Part shown: in pieces, positions 24,776 through 35,851 of the stretch
Layout of the letters: each line of letters opens with the position of its first letter
Numbering within the stretch: position 1 is the stretch's first letter
Assembly (NCBI GenBank): GCA_039566865.1
Contig: CM076952.1
Span: forward strand, 17,504,501 to 17,568,500
DNA from: Aurelia coerulea
Lineage: Eukaryota > Cnidaria > Scyphozoa > Semaeostomeae > Ulmaridae
DNA length: 64,000 nt
Direction of reading: 5' to 3'
Position numbers and translations under genes: made by a program
Notes under the pieces: generated by a model
What the model was told of the DNA's origin: nothing
What the model saw: only the letters and a program-made list of their open reading frames with translations
Database searches by the model: none

Positions 24776-27700
24776 GCAGGCAGGCAGGCAGGCAGGCAGA
24801 CAGGCTAATTTCGATCACTGATTGAAGAAGAATAATAATGCTGCCTTCGGCAGCAAACATTGTGGCATGTTCTCCATTGCTACATATATCAATTAAGTGA
24901 CCAGATTCCTTCAGCATAGCCTGGTAGTTAAAATTCAATTCAAGTCTTACTTGATCTGCCAGCATCAAGACTGTCTTCATTGTAAATCTCCTTGAGCAGA
25001 AATTAAAAAGGTCTTCCAAGCTGGGTCCAAGTAAATCCAGCACCATGACATTGTGATCTTTTTCCTGTCCAAACCATCTAAAATGATATCAAGAACATAT
25101 CTAAGTTTAATGTGTTTGGTTGATGGCCTTCTACTGCAAAATAATTCAAGCTTTGTTTTCTTTCATCTCATCGAAACAATTAAAACACAAAAAAGATTAC
25201 TTGTTACTGCGCTATTCAAAGCAGGAAAAGACCCTTGGTCCCTACTTTGGATGACACTGACAATTATAATAAATAAAAGGGACAATCTAAGGTAGCTTGG
25301 AACCAAATACCAAATGACGAAGAAAAACTTAAGATTTTCAAAATTTGGGCTCCAATCTGGATCAAAAATATAAATTTCAAGGTTTAATTGACTATTTCGT
25401 ACCAAGTTACCCAAATAAAACTAACAATGGTAGGGGGAGGGGGGGTCATTATATGTTTATCAGTCATGATGAGGAGTGGTAGAAGATCCTAAAACTTTCA
25501 GTATATCATTTTCATGAACAAACCATTTTTTAAAAACTGTCTAAAATATGGCAAGTGTAAAGCTTGCCTCAGGGAGCTTTGAATCAACGAGCTCCAAATT
25601 ATTCAAAGCTACATCAATTATAATAGATGGTAAAAACATTGGTGATATATTCCATTTGAAGCTTTTGCCTTGATCACTTAATTTCTGTTAGGCCATATAA
25701 AATAAATTAATAGATTCTCATCACAAAGTTTTGGAAACTTTCACGAGGGGGGTGGTGTTTATATTCTAAATATGATGTTTTTCAGTAAATCTGGCAAAAC
25801 CAGCGAGGGAGGCACATCATTCTCATGGCTTCTTTGTCAGAACAGTCTTTGGCGCAGAGAAATGCCACAACTATCCATGGGCCAAGCAACAAACAGCTTG
25901 CAATTGCCGATGTTCATAGGAGCTTTTTACTATCTATCAACGTAAAGGTAAGTTTCTCACAGTTTTCTTGCAGTAAACATGAAATACAGTAACACTAAGA
26001 TGTTTTGACCTAATATAAAATATGAAAATATCTCAAATATTGCTACAAATGACGAGCAGGCAGTACTTTTATATTAAAAAACAAAATATAAAAATATCAA
26101 CACAGAATTAATTTTCCAAAAGGGCGGTGATGAGAATCTATTAATTTATTTTATATGGCCTTACCAACAAGAATGCTTCAATAAAGGATCTTATTTATTC
26201 AAAGTCCTTACAACTCTGAGAATGTAGCAAGAAAACTTGATTCCTTGCTATTTAAGGGGCTGTTTCAACCAGGCATGGCCAGCTCCATGGCCACAACAAA
26301 GCTAGCCAGGAGATGGCAAGTGTAATGCATGCTGGTTGAAACAGACCCTTTAAGGTAGCATAGGGCTCAAATCTTTCAAATCTTTAAAAAGGTGGATGTA
26401 AAATCAGTGGCGGACACTTGGGGGGCGAGGGGGTGCGATCGCCCCCCAATCTTGGCTAGAACAAAGGTCTTTTGTTCGAAAACAATGAAACAGACCCTTT
26501 AAGGTGTAAAATTCACCCTTTGGCTTGAAAAATAGAAGGCAACCACAATGAAAATTTTGAAAAACTATATACTGAACATAGGGCTCAAATCTTTAAAAAG
26601 GTCAGTGTAAAATTTGATTACAGTTTTCTTTGAATTAAATGGCTTGGAAAGAACTTTGAGTTTTTTGCTGTAAATCTGCCATGGAAATTTTATTGATATC
26701 TTGATTAGTTTCAAAATGGCAGCATTTATTAAATTTGAGGCTATGACATCATCAAATTTCTAAATCCTTAACCAGAAAAGATACCGATTTCTGCTTTTCA
26801 CCACGTTGTAGGCCTTCATAAACTTTGATTTTCTTGAAGTTTATATCATTTTTCCTCTATTGGTTTAGGATTTACGATGATTTAAAGTTTTTCAAAATTT
26901 TCCATCAATTTTTTTCAAAACTCATTAAATTGCTGATATTTTGAAAAGAATCAAGACATCAACAAATTTCAAAGGCAGGTTTACAGCAAAGTACTATAAA
27001 CTCCTTTCAAGCCATTCAGTTAAAAGAAAAATGGAATAGAATTTCACACCCACCTTTTTAAAGATTTGAAAGGTTTGAGCCCAATGCTCTATATACTGTA
27101 GATATTGCTGGTATAGAATAAATACAAGATAAATGAATAGTATTACCTAATGTGTGGAATCCCAACTCCACCTTGCAGGATTTTGTAAACTTTTGACTCG
27201 TACAAAAGTTGTGGATGTCTTGCTTTCACACTCTCTAATTTTGTTGCAACTTCCTGTATCATGAAGAAATGAACTCAAAAGTAAATATGCAATAAACTCA
27301 CATTGTTACTTTTATTATAGGTAAGAGATAAATGATGCATGAAATTTCCAAAATTTGTGTCAATTTTAGTAACATGGCGAATTGAAAGCTAAATCGCCTT
27401 TGTTCTCTTTCTAAAAAAATCAACACCAAGTCACGTAAAAACGCATGACGTGTTTGGAAAATTTGATATCGGGTATCATGTAAACAGGAGTGCATTTTCT
27501 AAAATTTTCATGGCAGAATGAGTTTCATGTTGGGCCTCATGATGTGAAGGGCCTTTATGTATTTAATAAAGCACTTAGCAAAAAAGGTATGAACTGATTT
27601 CTGAAATTAATTAAATAAAGGAAAACTTTGGCATTGTATTACCTCTCCATTTGTCATGTTAACTGCAAGGTAAATATCTCCAAATGATCCACTGCCAATC

Positions 27701-27783
27701 TTCCTTGACAGTTTATATTTGCCACCAACGACAAATTCTGTTGTTTTTGAAGCACTGCTGCTACTACTGCTAGCAGTTGCCAT
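14379..27783 (-). CDS. CSNK1A1: Casein kinase I alpha, complete coding gene (8 exons)
   Basis: Eight exons splice in phase to 1053 nt (350 aa). The product is a CK1-family Ser/Thr kinase that phosphorylates primed acidic substrates, known for priming beta-catenin in Wnt signalling and for roles in Hedgehog and cell-cycle control. Visible motifs are: glycine loop GSGSFGDIY (30-38), ATP-binding Lys52, HRDIKPDN (140-147), DFG (163-165), YASINAH in place of the usual APE, and the CK1-typical [15 protein letters not shown]. The ends match CK1 alpha rather than delta/epsilon: a short Ser-rich N-terminus before [10 protein letters not shown], and [11 protein letters not shown] with a short tail instead of a long regulatory one. 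Human CK1 alpha is 337 aa. The tail after residue 305 (Ala/Gly, then [14 protein letters not shown]) is lineage-specific. One oddity: HIHYRED at 178-184, where the family has HIPYRE. Introns are repeat-filled. Confidence 0.97.
15161..15584. mobile_element. TIR element with GCGAAAATTAAAGGG repeats (CK1-alpha intron 7)
   Basis: The ends CCTTAGTCCCTTCAAATTTC / GAAATTTGAAAGGACCAAGG are flanked by TA. Just inside lie a G-run and repeated units on GGCGAAAATTAAAGGG, about 16-17 bp each. Non-coding. Confidence 0.6.
15653..15920 (+). repeat. Dispersed repeat, second copy at 21033-21230
   Basis: ATAAAAGCCACGCGTGGAAG, GGTCTGGGTATT, TAGCCAGAGGAACA and TAGCTCCGTTCATTCACTTT recur in the same order at 21033-21200. 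Both copies are in CK1-alpha introns and both are followed within about 50 bp by a CAGTGGCGGA hAT-like MITE. Confidence 0.6.
15946..16100. mobile_element. hAT MITE with perfect 8-bp TSD
   Basis: Ends CAGTGGCGGACACT / AGTGTCCGCCACTG... read as CAGTGGCGGACAC and its complement GTGTCCGCCACTG. The TSD GAAAAGAC is perfect (15938-15945, 16101-16108). 155 bp. Relatives: 21246-21393 (degenerate) and a truncated piece at 26404-26500. Confidence 0.85.
16243..16317 (-). CDS. CSNK1A1: CK1-alpha coding exon 7
   Basis: Residues 232-256 ([25 protein letters not shown]). Acceptor TTGAATTGCAG, donor GTTAGT; phase 0 at both ends. TKKQKYEKI is the CK1 nuclear-localisation-like motif. Confidence 0.95.
16747..16924. 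mobile_element. 178-bp TA-flanked MITE (CK1-alpha intron 6)
   Basis: Ends GACCTTTTAGCTAG / TAGCTAAAAGGTC, flanked by TA. It is the inverted relative of 11160-11336. Confidence 0.65.
17103..17380 (-). repeat. Dispersed repeat, copies at 36660-36925 and 54140-54425
   Basis: Shared phrases are AAGAAACTAAGAA, GGCCAGTACTGAAAGTTTCT and GAGTACTCAGAGTTTC. This copy lies in the opposite orientation to the other two. No TIR or coding region was found; nature unknown. Confidence 0.5.
17985..18985 (+). mobile_element. LINE 3' end with (TAAA)n tail, degraded reverse transcriptase
   Basis: Frames carry [42 protein letters not shown] and [11 protein letters not shown], ending [15 protein letters not shown] and a stop at 18737. 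This is the C-terminal part of a jockey/CR1-type non-LTR reverse transcriptase, with at least two frameshifts. A (TAAA)n run at about 18917-18985 is the expected 3' tail. 5'-truncated, inside CK1-alpha intron 6, antisense to that gene. Confidence 0.8.
19029..19107 (-). CDS. CSNK1A1: CK1-alpha coding exon 6
   Basis: Residues 205-231 ([26 protein letters not shown]). Acceptor TTTTTGCAG, donor GTATGC. The kinesin-homology-like segment and LPWQGL are typical for CK1. Confidence 0.95.
19480..19915. mobile_element. G-run element with 33-bp TCTAGCCAAGGGTAT repeats
   Basis: It starts near CACGGGAGGGGGAGGGGGG and ends in a C-run; flanks CTAAATTT/CTAAATTG suggest an imperfect 8-bp TSD. Inside, units beginning TCTAGCCAAGGGTAT are each exactly 33 bp at four places, followed by a TTTTNGNAAAAATTGG half. 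Non-coding; in CK1-alpha intron 5. Confidence 0.6.
20866..21005 (-). CDS. CSNK1A1: CK1-alpha coding exon 5
   Basis: Residues 159-205, the activation-segment exon ([20 protein letters not shown], then [20 protein letters not shown]). Acceptor GTATCGTAG, donor GTAAGT. His180 replaces the conserved proline. Confidence 0.95.
21246..21393. mobile_element. Degenerate hAT-like MITE
   Basis: CAGTGGCGGATATTTTG at the left and GCGTCCACCCCTG at the right match the family of 15946-16100; 8-bp flanks agree at five of eight positions. Confidence 0.5.
21715..22143 (+). mobile_element. RTE-type endonuclease-reverse transcriptase C-terminal fragment
   Basis: [18 protein letters not shown], then after a frameshift [37 protein letters not shown] and [11 protein letters not shown], ending at TGA 22143. 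This order (GxETWT, MWxYRKILxxSW, RGRxR) is the conserved C-terminus of RTE-like retrotransposon polymerases. 5'-truncated; in CK1-alpha intron 4. Confidence 0.8.
22252..22350 (-). CDS. CSNK1A1: CK1-alpha coding exon 4
   Basis: Residues 126-158, the catalytic-loop exon ([29 protein letters not shown]). Acceptor CTCTTTGCAG, donor GTAAC, phase 0 at both ends. Confidence 0.96.
22507..22731 (-). mobile_element. tRNA-derived SINE, minus copy
   Basis: Reverse complement of the 55091-55350 element: GGCGAGCGGCGTATACAGTT at the head, GAGGTCAAACTCTGG as box B, then a body with GGACGTTAAACTAAGGGTCC and GGCATGCAT. It lies about 155 bp from CK1-alpha exon 4, in intron 3. Confidence 0.7.
22841..23430. mobile_element. 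Tc1/mariner-like MITE (CAGGGTGTCCC ends), long inverted repeat
   Basis: CAGGGTGTCCCAAAAAAATT ... GCCCCGTTTGCCTGAAGATT at the left is mirrored at the right, flanked by TA. The whole 590 bp is a loose palindrome. Sister copy at 62122-62717. Confidence 0.8.
24731..24806. repeat. (CAGA)n/(CAGG)n microsatellite
   Basis: A tetranucleotide tract CAGACAGA... followed by GGCAGGCA..., about 145 bp past the exon 3 donor in CK1-alpha intron 3. A long ORF reading Ala-Cys-Leu repeats through it is an artefact. Confidence 0.9.
24951..25077 (-). CDS. CSNK1A1: CK1-alpha coding exon 3
   Basis: Residues 84-125 ([42 protein letters not shown]). Acceptor ATCATTTTAG, donor [16 protein letters not shown] is the CK1 hinge and D-helix signature. 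Confidence 0.96.
26357..27089. mobile_element. AGCATAGGGCTCAAATC element, disrupted
   Basis: The ends AGCATAGGGCTCAAATC and GAGCCCAATGCT, with AAGGTGGATGTAAAATC / CCCACCTTTTTAAAG inside, match the intact copy at 63519-63983. A truncated hAT-like piece (CAGTGGCGGACACTTGGGG, 26404-26500) interrupts it. A short inverted repeat (GGGGCTGTTTCAACCAG... / ...GGTTGAAACAGACCC) abuts its left end. Confidence 0.6.
27147..27253 (-). CDS. CSNK1A1: CK1-alpha coding exon 2
   Basis: Residues 48-83 ([35 protein letters not shown]). Acceptor ATGATACAG, donor GTAATA, ending two bases into an Arg codon. The catalytic lysine is in VATK; most relatives have VAVK or VAIK. Confidence 0.95.
27643..27783 (-). CDS. CSNK1A1: CK1-alpha coding exon 1
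   Basis: Residues 1-47: [13 protein letters not shown], then [20 protein letters not shown] and [12 protein letters not shown]; donor GTAATAC. The start is the only Met before the kinase domain. The exon probably extends about 22 nt upstream as 5' UTR to an acceptor (CCCTTTCATTTGAAG) whose AG is at 27806-27807. Confidence 0.95.
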
Positions 27784-28154
27784 CTTGTATGTTCTAGAAT
27801 TTTACCTTCAAATGAAAGGGAATAGAAATTAGAAACTGTGACCTGATGCACATGGTATCATAAAATTGTTTCACTGCACTGTTAACTGCTCTAGAGGAGC
27901 TCTTTTCTTAATTTTTGTCCTTTTAGTCATTCTAACTGAAGAGGAACTCAACTTGAAGTTTGGTACCTTCTTTGCAAGTATCTACTGTACATGATAGTCC
28001 CTTTTTCCTATATTTCTACCTAGCATCCAAAGGTAGTTTCAGGATACTTAGAAGCTAAGCTTTTCAAAGCAGTGTGCTTCCCTCCTTTTGGTGACCACAC
28101 CTTGTGATTCATGTGATTCATTTAGAGAGTTTGCAACTCTCCTCGCTTTATGTA

Positions 28155-28698
28155 CCGGGTGTTCCAAAAAAAGTACTCCGGTTTAAAAAATCACCAAAAA
28201 TCAATTATCAAACCTTTGATAAAGTTTTCTTTTTAAATGTTTTGTCAAGGACCCAAAAATATTTCTAGATTGTAAAAGTTTTGCTTTTGATACAACAAGA
28301 TAGAAAAATTCCAGGTTGAAAAACCATATTTTGAGCTATAGTTTTTAAGCAAAATACTCAATCGTGCTTAAGAGTCAAGATTTTCAGATTTGATAACATT
28401 ATTTAAGTCTCTAAGGATAGTGTGCATTTCTTTCTTTCATTCATGACCAAATTAGAAGCTTTCCGTGCACAAAAATTTGATCTGGCAATCACCAGTGATT
28501 TTTTGCAGTATGATTCAAAACCAGGTAACTCCAAAGAGAGCTAAATTTGCTAATTTTTAAACCAATTACAAAATTTGCTATATCTGTGAAACTAATTTGG
28601 TCCTTGATCTACTTACAAAAAAAGAAAATTTAAGATCGGTTGTGTAAGCAAATTTTGGTGATTTTTCAAACGGGAGTACTTTTTTTTGGGACACCCGG
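28155..28698. mobile_element. Tc1/mariner-like MITE (CCGGGTGT ends)
   Basis: CCGGGTGTTCCAAAAAAAGT and the complement of CCGGGTGTCCCAAAAAAAAG, flanked by TA. 544 bp; same subfamily as 13594-14116. Confidence 0.75.
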
Positions 28699-28699
28699 T

Positions 28700-29959
28700 A
28701 CATAGCAGTTTTAACAGGGTCGGGACTCAAACCATCAACCTTCAGATTGGTAGTCAAGCTCACTAGCACTGAGCCATCCCCCTTTGTCGGAAGTGCCTTG
28801 GATGTAGCAAGGAGCTGACCAGGGTTTTGGGAGCAAGGGAGCAGGACCAAAAAATGGCTGGGAGCAAGGGGGCATAACTATCAAAAATAGCAGAACTAGA
28901 AAGCAAGGACCACACAGATCTTACGGGAAGATGAAAAAGATGGGAAATCCAAAATTCAATTTTGAAGGTATAAGGATGTTCTTTTCAAAGGCCAGCAAGG
29001 GAGTAATCCCCCTGTCAAGGCCTCTACAGTACACCTTGCATACATTAAATAAATATGGTTTTCCTGCCTAGGATCTTTAGTTTCTTAACAGTTCTTGTTC
29101 AGAAAAATTTACAGTCTTTCATATGGCTCAAGGTTTGTCTGAGATAGATGAAACCTTTGTTTCACGCCATACAGCAGCAGCCACAAAGTCCTTTCATTTT
29201 GTTTCCATTTTTGTTTGTTTGTATTTTTAAGTAAACATCCTTTATTTGTAGCCTTTTGTAATTGTATATCTAGATGTAATTTAGTTTAATGTTCTATGTA
29301 ATGACCCTGGGATAGACATGCATTCTTGCTTCCCAGGTTATCATCTTAGTTATGTAGTTCAGTAATTTGTAAGTATAGTCTTAAGTACCTGGTTTTTGTA
29401 AATTTTTATATTGAATATAAAAAAATGGCCCAAGAATTCTTATAATAATGTGAAGGATTCTTAAAAATTCTCAAGAATTGTTAAGAATTCTTTGGAATTC
29501 TTGTCATGTTAATGTGGGGCCTGTACTGTATAGCCTTTCAATAGTCTATACAAGAGTCTTTTCAATCAGTTCCTAATATTTAGGTGTTCATTGTGACATG
29601 TTCTATGGCTAGCAACTGCAAAATTCAGCATTGATAATGATAAACAATGGGAAAATCCATTGAAAAACTTTGACCTGCAAATCACCTCTGTTTGTTGTCA
29701 ACCAATGAACAGTTTTGATATGTTAAAATATTCTCCTGTGATTAACATTTTGGAGAAACCAGCATGGCTGTTAAAGCAGGCATAGAGAAAACATTTTAAA
29801 ACATCAAAATCCTTAGCAATGGTTTTTGATAAAATGATTATATCTGTATCACAAGTCTTGGCTTGTCTTTCAAACCCTAGACAAAATTTTGTGTTCAGTG
29901 GAATGACTTATAACAAGAGATAAAATTCATACAAGTATGCCTTTATGCTGCTCTTCCAA
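28700..29959. other. Intergenic, possible LINE 3' UTR remnant
   Basis: No gene. About 29200-29410 (TTTGTTTGTTTG..., AATGACCCTGGGATAGACAT) has the feel of a retrotransposon 3' UTR but no reverse transcriptase is attached, so this is a weak impression. Confidence 0.3.
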
Positions 29960-30279
29960 AGCTGATTTTTTGCAGCTTTTGCAAATACTTGAAGTCTCCA
30001 ATGAAAGTGCATGTTTCTTTCATCAATGAGTCAATCAAAAGCTTAACATGCACACAGAAATTGATCTGGTAATCATCAATGCTTTTTCCAGTATAATTGA
30101 AAACCAGACAGCCCTAAAAAGAGCTAAACATGCTCATTTTTAATCAATTACAAAGGTCAGTTATATCTGGGAAAATAATTTGGTCCTTGATCTACTTCAC
30201 AAAAAAGAATATTGAAAATCAGCCATGTACTGAGATTTTAGTTATTTTTCAAGCAGAAGTACTTTTTTGGGACATCCCG
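29960..30279. mobile_element. Truncated CCGGGTGTCCC MITE
   Basis: Only the right end is intact (AAGTACTTTTTTGGGACATC, CCG then TA). The body matches the 13594 and 28155 copies (AACCAGACAGCCCTAAAAAGAG, TTTGGTCCTTGATCTACTT). Confidence 0.6.
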
Positions 30280-30599
30280 TAGAACTGGTTTCACCTTCTT
30301 TTCAAAACAGGGGTTTTCAAACATCATTTTCTAAATTTATGATTTATGTCCAAAATGTATCATTATGCACTTTCTTTTCAAAACAGGGGTTTTCAAACAT
30401 CATTCAATAAATTGGGGGTAATTCATGAGATTTCAGCATTTCAGATTATTCATCTGACTGTTGACATATATTTGTGGTGTCATAAATAAAAAAAAAACTC
30501 CTAGGTTTACTACATCACTTTAAGTTCTGTTTATTGTATTGCTACTGCCAATTGGAGGTAATCAGCATATTTTGCTGAAAATTATTGTTGAGGTCTGGT

Positions 30600-31440
30600 T
30601 ATTTGGAGACCTGCTAAAATTGAAAGTATATGGCCCTAACACTGCGAAACGAGACACCTGACAGTTTTGTTCAGGTCATTCATTTTCAAGGTCTGTCCTG
30701 TGATACTAAATGTCATGAATTACGATCAACAAGCTATCAGACTGATAATGATACCTTTTTACTTGCTAGAAAAGAGGTTGGGATCGATTGTCTGAATCTG
30801 GTAAATTTTGTAAAGGAAAACAAAAGCATGACCTTTGTTCTCGGTGTAAACACTGCTAACTGTGGCAAGAACTTTCTTCGGATTTCAGAACACTTCTCAG
30901 GTATCTATTCATTGAAAACTAGTATTTGTTGGTTTCAACCGTTATTATTGAAATGAAAGAAAAGTGAGCTATCAATGAATTAAAACAACGAGAAACAAAG
31001 CAAAAAGATCTTCAATAGCAATGCCTTTGAGATAAGCAAACAATGACGGACTCACTTTGTGCAAAGAATTTGATAACAACCTCTCTGAAAAGTGTTGAGA
31101 TCTGAAGGAACTTCATGCAATAGCTAGCAGTGTATCCACTGAGAACGGGGATCGTACTTTCATTTTCCTTTCCAAACTTTACCGGACGTGGACGCTTGAT
31201 CAGAACCTCTTTTCTAGCAAGTGAAAAGGTCTATTGCCAGTTTAGATCTCAAAATCAATACCAACAATACAGCAGACAAAATCCAAATGGATCCAGAGTA
31301 AATAAACATTCTTCCATCTCTGAACAGGACATATTGCTACATTTCAAGGACTGTGTTGTTTTCTTTTTATATAACTTTGGAGAAACACGCGTTGTTCTCA
31401 TCAGAAAGCTCAAACACACCTGTTTCTGATGTGAACATAA
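30600..31440. other. Intergenic with inverted-repeat traces, no supported gene
   Basis: Two ORFs (30630-30956, 31130-31429) lack recognisable domains, and splice sites are not convincing. CTTGCTAGAAAAGAGGTTGG near 30762 pairs with AACCTCTTTTCTAGCAAG near 31205, so the stretch is more likely a decayed inverted-repeat element. Confidence 0.35.
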
Positions 31441-31734
31441 TTACCATATCGATGTAATTGCCATAATTTCTCAGTGAGGGAAACCATGGGGAAACAAAGC
31501 AACAAACAGATTTAAATTCCTAACATGAGCATATGGTCTGTTACTGTGAAAAACACAGGACTGTATACTGTACATCCATACAGTTTATCTGATCCAAAAC
31601 ACAGCCCCAAGTTTGAGATGCTTCTTACGTTGTTCAGGCAATACAGTTGATTTCCCAGAAAGTGTTACAATTTACCCCAGTCTCCCCTCATGATATGTAC
31701 AGGGTGTACCCAAAAATATCCTTAACTCTATACT

Positions 31735-32515
31735 TTGAATAAATCTGAAAATATTCAAAGTATATGTTCAAGATATTGTAGACAAAATTGTTACAGAAAG
31801 CAAAAAACTAGGATTATCACTAAATGTAAAGAAAACGTATTGCATGGTCATATCCAAGAAGAAAGAAGCTCCTAGGTGTCATTTGAAATCAGTTGGAGTA
31901 GTCATCAAGCAAGTAGAACAATTGAATTATCTAGGCAGTATGCTGACAAGCGATGGCAGATGTGAGACAGAAATAAAACGAAGAATAGGAATCGCAAAGA
32001 AATCTTTTAAAGACCTGAGCAATATTTTAGCAAACAGAAAGATCAATTTCGATACCAGGAAACGGATACTAAAGTCTTATGTGTGGTCAGTTCTATTATA
32101 CGGTTGTGAAACATGGAACACAAGTAAAAATATGGAAGAGAGATTGTCATCTGTGGAAATGTGGTTTTACCGGCGAATGCTAAGAGTATCATGGATGGAT
32201 AAACTAAGTAATTAAACAATTAGAAAGGACAGAAACACACAAATCTTTGATTACGACAATTACAAAGTGACAAATGTCCTGTTTTGGTCATATATGTAGA
32301 AAAGAGAAACTAGAATATTTGGTCAGTACAGGGAAGTTTGAAGGGAAAAGAGCACGGGGCAGGCAAAGACAAGGTTATGTTGCTAGCATGAAAAGAAGGA
32401 TGGAACAATCTTGGACAGAGAACAAAATCATACAAAGTACAAAGGACAGAGATATTTAGACTACCATGATCGTCAACGTCGGTGGACATGACACTTAGAT
32501 AGATAGATAGATATG
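31735..32515 (+). mobile_element. RTE-type reverse transcriptase C-terminus with (TAGA)n tail
   Basis: KKLGLSLNVKKTYCMVISKK, VEQLNYLGSMLTSDGRCETE, SYVWSVLLYGCETWNTSK and MWFYRRMLRVSWMDKLSN, stop at TAA, then in other frames FGHICRKEKLEYLVSTGKFE, GKRARGRQRQ. A (TAGA)n run at about 32495-32512 is the 3' tail. This is a 5'-truncated RTE-like non-LTR element, degraded. Confidence 0.85.
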
Positions 32516-35500
32516 TCCACTTTGTATTTTTATGAAACCTCAGATGTTTCACTATGAACATTCCACAACATTCTAACATCACTTGATTATGGGTGTCTCA
32601 CCATTGCGGTTTAGTTTATAGTTAAAGAAATCTGCAATGGGGCAATTTTTTTGGTTGTTTTGTACTGGGGGTTGGCATTTTCAAGCCCCCCCCCTCTGTT
32701 TCTCAAAACTACAAGAGATACAACAATGAGACATGCACCTTTGTTCTTTGGACAATCAGCTATTCAAACATAACAATGGTAATTAATTAGCCACATGACT
32801 CATTGCTAGGTAACCAAGAAACAAAAGGAGCATTGGGCAAATTATAGCTTCTTAACAAATTATATTTAATTAATTATTGTGTATAGTCAACTGATTTGCT
32901 GCAAGTTTGCTTCAAACAATGGAAAATCTACCCCAGAATATGAAAAGATACTACAGTGACGAAGTGTTAAGACAAGCATAAGAAAGCATAAAGGACATAT
33001 TGCTGAAATGATGTATGGAAAAGGGACATTTCAAAACCAAAACAAGGATATAAATTTTAGCTACAATTAATCATGTACAATTAATTTATTTTCATGGGAC
33101 AGTGAAAAAGCTAAAAAAATAAGCTCATAAAACAAAAAGTTAATTTAATGCTAATTTTGCTAAAATTAGAATCCAAAAAATGCTACAAAGTATGTATTTG
33201 AATCTATAATATGGTCCCTGGTATTTACATACGCATATGACCCCTTAGGGGCCCTGGTATCTACATACTTTCTTACATACACACAATACAGTGTTACATA
33301 CTGTACATACAGTTTTATTTGTTTGAGCAGGCTAGTAATGGGCAGAAATCCTGCTGACATAGTTCTGCGATCTAAAATATAGTTTTAAAAATCTAAACTA
33401 TTCAATGACCAATTGTTGTTTTATAAAACTAACTCTATCTTCAAATATCAAAATCTAAAAGTTGGATGCATTTTTGGGACATCTTGCATAATATCATGTG
33501 CTCAATGACTCATGCTTATGCAAAAAGAGCAATCTTGCAATATATATTGCTCAAAGAAAACAGCTGACTTTCTGAACACAAACTTTGAAATATCCATTTC
33601 ACACATTTTTCAAAAATTAACTTGCTGCCACTATTGCTTGATGAAAATTTTCTATGCCCTACTCATTCTTTAGAGCATCAGGCTGCAAACAAGCTCTGGC
33701 TTATCACTTTAAAGAAATAGTAACATACATAAATCTTTTCTGGGTAGAAATATTCTTCTGTGTCACTCTGAACAAATTCATTTGGCCTAGATTATTCGCA
33801 TTATTCTTTGAGCAAACAGAACCGCAGGTAGCTTAAATTTTATATTTCAGCAATTAGCAACATTGTACTTCCTAAAGGAAAAAATGCTGATGCATCATTG
33901 CATGCTACACAATATTTGCACAGGCACTGTTTCTCCATTTATTATACAGATCAAAATATCTGTATTCCAGAGCACCTTCCCAAGTAAACATGGAAGCAGA
34001 AAGTTCTGCAAGAAGTTCTTGTAGCATATTTGGTACAGTATGCAATTAGTGACAAAGTGTTCTGTACGTCTACACTCCTAGGAGTACAAAATTGCACTAC
34101 TCAAATTTTTTAAGAAACTGATATGGCTGCAAATTTAAGAACCCTAGTACTATGTGTGAGAAGCTCAAAGAACCTTTCAAAAGTTAAACTCCAATATAAT
34201 GGCAAAATTGTTGATGTTTACAATAACTTTATGTTTTAACCTTCATACAACTTTTTGCTCAACAATCAGCTATGTTTGCCAAGCAACACATACGTAGCAG
34301 ATAAAGAAAATACATCAGTTCATCCACCAAAATAAGAGAAACAAATTAGGAAACTTTCTGTATAAAAAGCAAACATTCTCATGAGAAATGAAGAAACTTT
34401 TAGGCCCCGTTTACACTATGCCCGTATGAAATGAATACGGCATGAAACTGTGCTGCATCGGCCTCCCATTTACACTATGCCGGCATAGTTCGACTACTTT
34501 GGGCTGATCCAAATTTCTTGTGAAAGAAAAAATGTGTATGTAATTGTCTCATGTTCTCAAAAAATATAGATCAACAAAGATCTTATCAACTATCAGGTGC
34601 AAAGTATTTAAAAATGAATCTCCACTACTAGGCAGAAAAAGTTGAGCTGTTCAATTTTTTCACACTTGTGCATGCCCAGTTATCGTTCAACATGAATTCG
34701 CCATGGAAGAAATTGAGCGCTACAAAGTAGGGTCTGTTTCTACTTTTTGCCAAATCGTTTTCTCAAGTAACCAGATTGAATTGAAGACTTGTTACCAGAG
34801 AAACCGAAATTGAGCATCGAGCAGAAAGAAAATCGCAGCAGAATAATTCGAATCATGCAGACGTTTTTCCACCAAGTGGTGATGATGACCCTTTGTGCGT
34901 GCAAGAATTTTGACTTGGAATAAATTGAGTCTCTCAACTTTTCCTGCCTAATGCCACTGGAGATTCACCTTTAAGTGAGTGACACACTTCCCAATCTGGT
35001 TGGTCTTAAGGTCTAAACACATACTCAAGAGATCACAATGATCATATTTTTTCAAGTTTTGCCTGAAGGGTGATGACTAATCATCAACTGAATGTGATTT
35101 GATGGGTTTCCAGGGTGGAAAGTTCGTTTTTGTTACGCCAAAGGCTTAGGCCACGCAAATTGTCTGAAGACAATAGGTCTATTGTTTTGCCATTGTTCTT
35201 GGTGTCGCTCTATGCCAAAGATATTTCGTAACATACATGTTTTCCATCCAGGATGGGTTTCCCATTACAACCAAATTTTTTAACCTTAGTTTGATGATTT
35301 TGCTGTGGTTCAAGTTGGGGATGATATGGTGATCAACTTTTCCAAGACAATTTCAAAGAAATTTGATAACTGAAAGGCTGGTGTAAATCAATTTTTCATG
35401 AACAAAAGCACCAATTTTTACCAACAAAAGGACCAGCATTTTCATCACAAAGACTATTTGAATCATGAAACTGAGGCTGTTTGTCAGTGTTTTTCACCTT

Positions 35501-35851
35501 CTTTACTCTTAACTTCCTAACGACACAAAATGTTCGCCTTGACAAAAAGTTCTGTTTAAAATCATAAAGTTAATTGCCAAAATAATCATTAAAATAAGAT
35601 AAAAACAAATCATACAGCAAGCCTGATCAGGTCGGTGCTAAAACGACCAGCAATAGGTGTAAGGAGGCCGGGCGTTTGAAATTACAGCCGTCTTTTACCT
35701 TGCGTACTGATACCTTTTAGTACTTTTTCAAATCAGAAATTCGAAATCATCGGACAAAAACACGGATTTACACCAACAAATGCGTGCAAAGCACTACCCA
35801 CTTTATTTCTGTTAAAATAACATTAATTTCGAGGCTAAAAAAGATACTTAC
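32516..35851. other. Intergenic, no gene recognised
   Basis: AT-rich sequence without coding exons that I can support. At about 34402-34495 GGCCCCGTTTACACTATGCC occurs with a second CCATTTACACTATGCC, part of a MITE-like repeat. Confidence 0.4.

Noticed and set aside
24678..25046. 122-codon minus-strand ORF with kinase-like start
   Set aside because: The first part is CK1-alpha exon 3; beyond the donor it reads intron and the CAGA/CAGG microsatellite.
30630..31429. Two plus-strand ORFs (108 and 99 codons) as a possible gene
   Set aside because: No domain, no convincing splice sites and evidence of inverted repeats between them; likely decayed mobile DNA.
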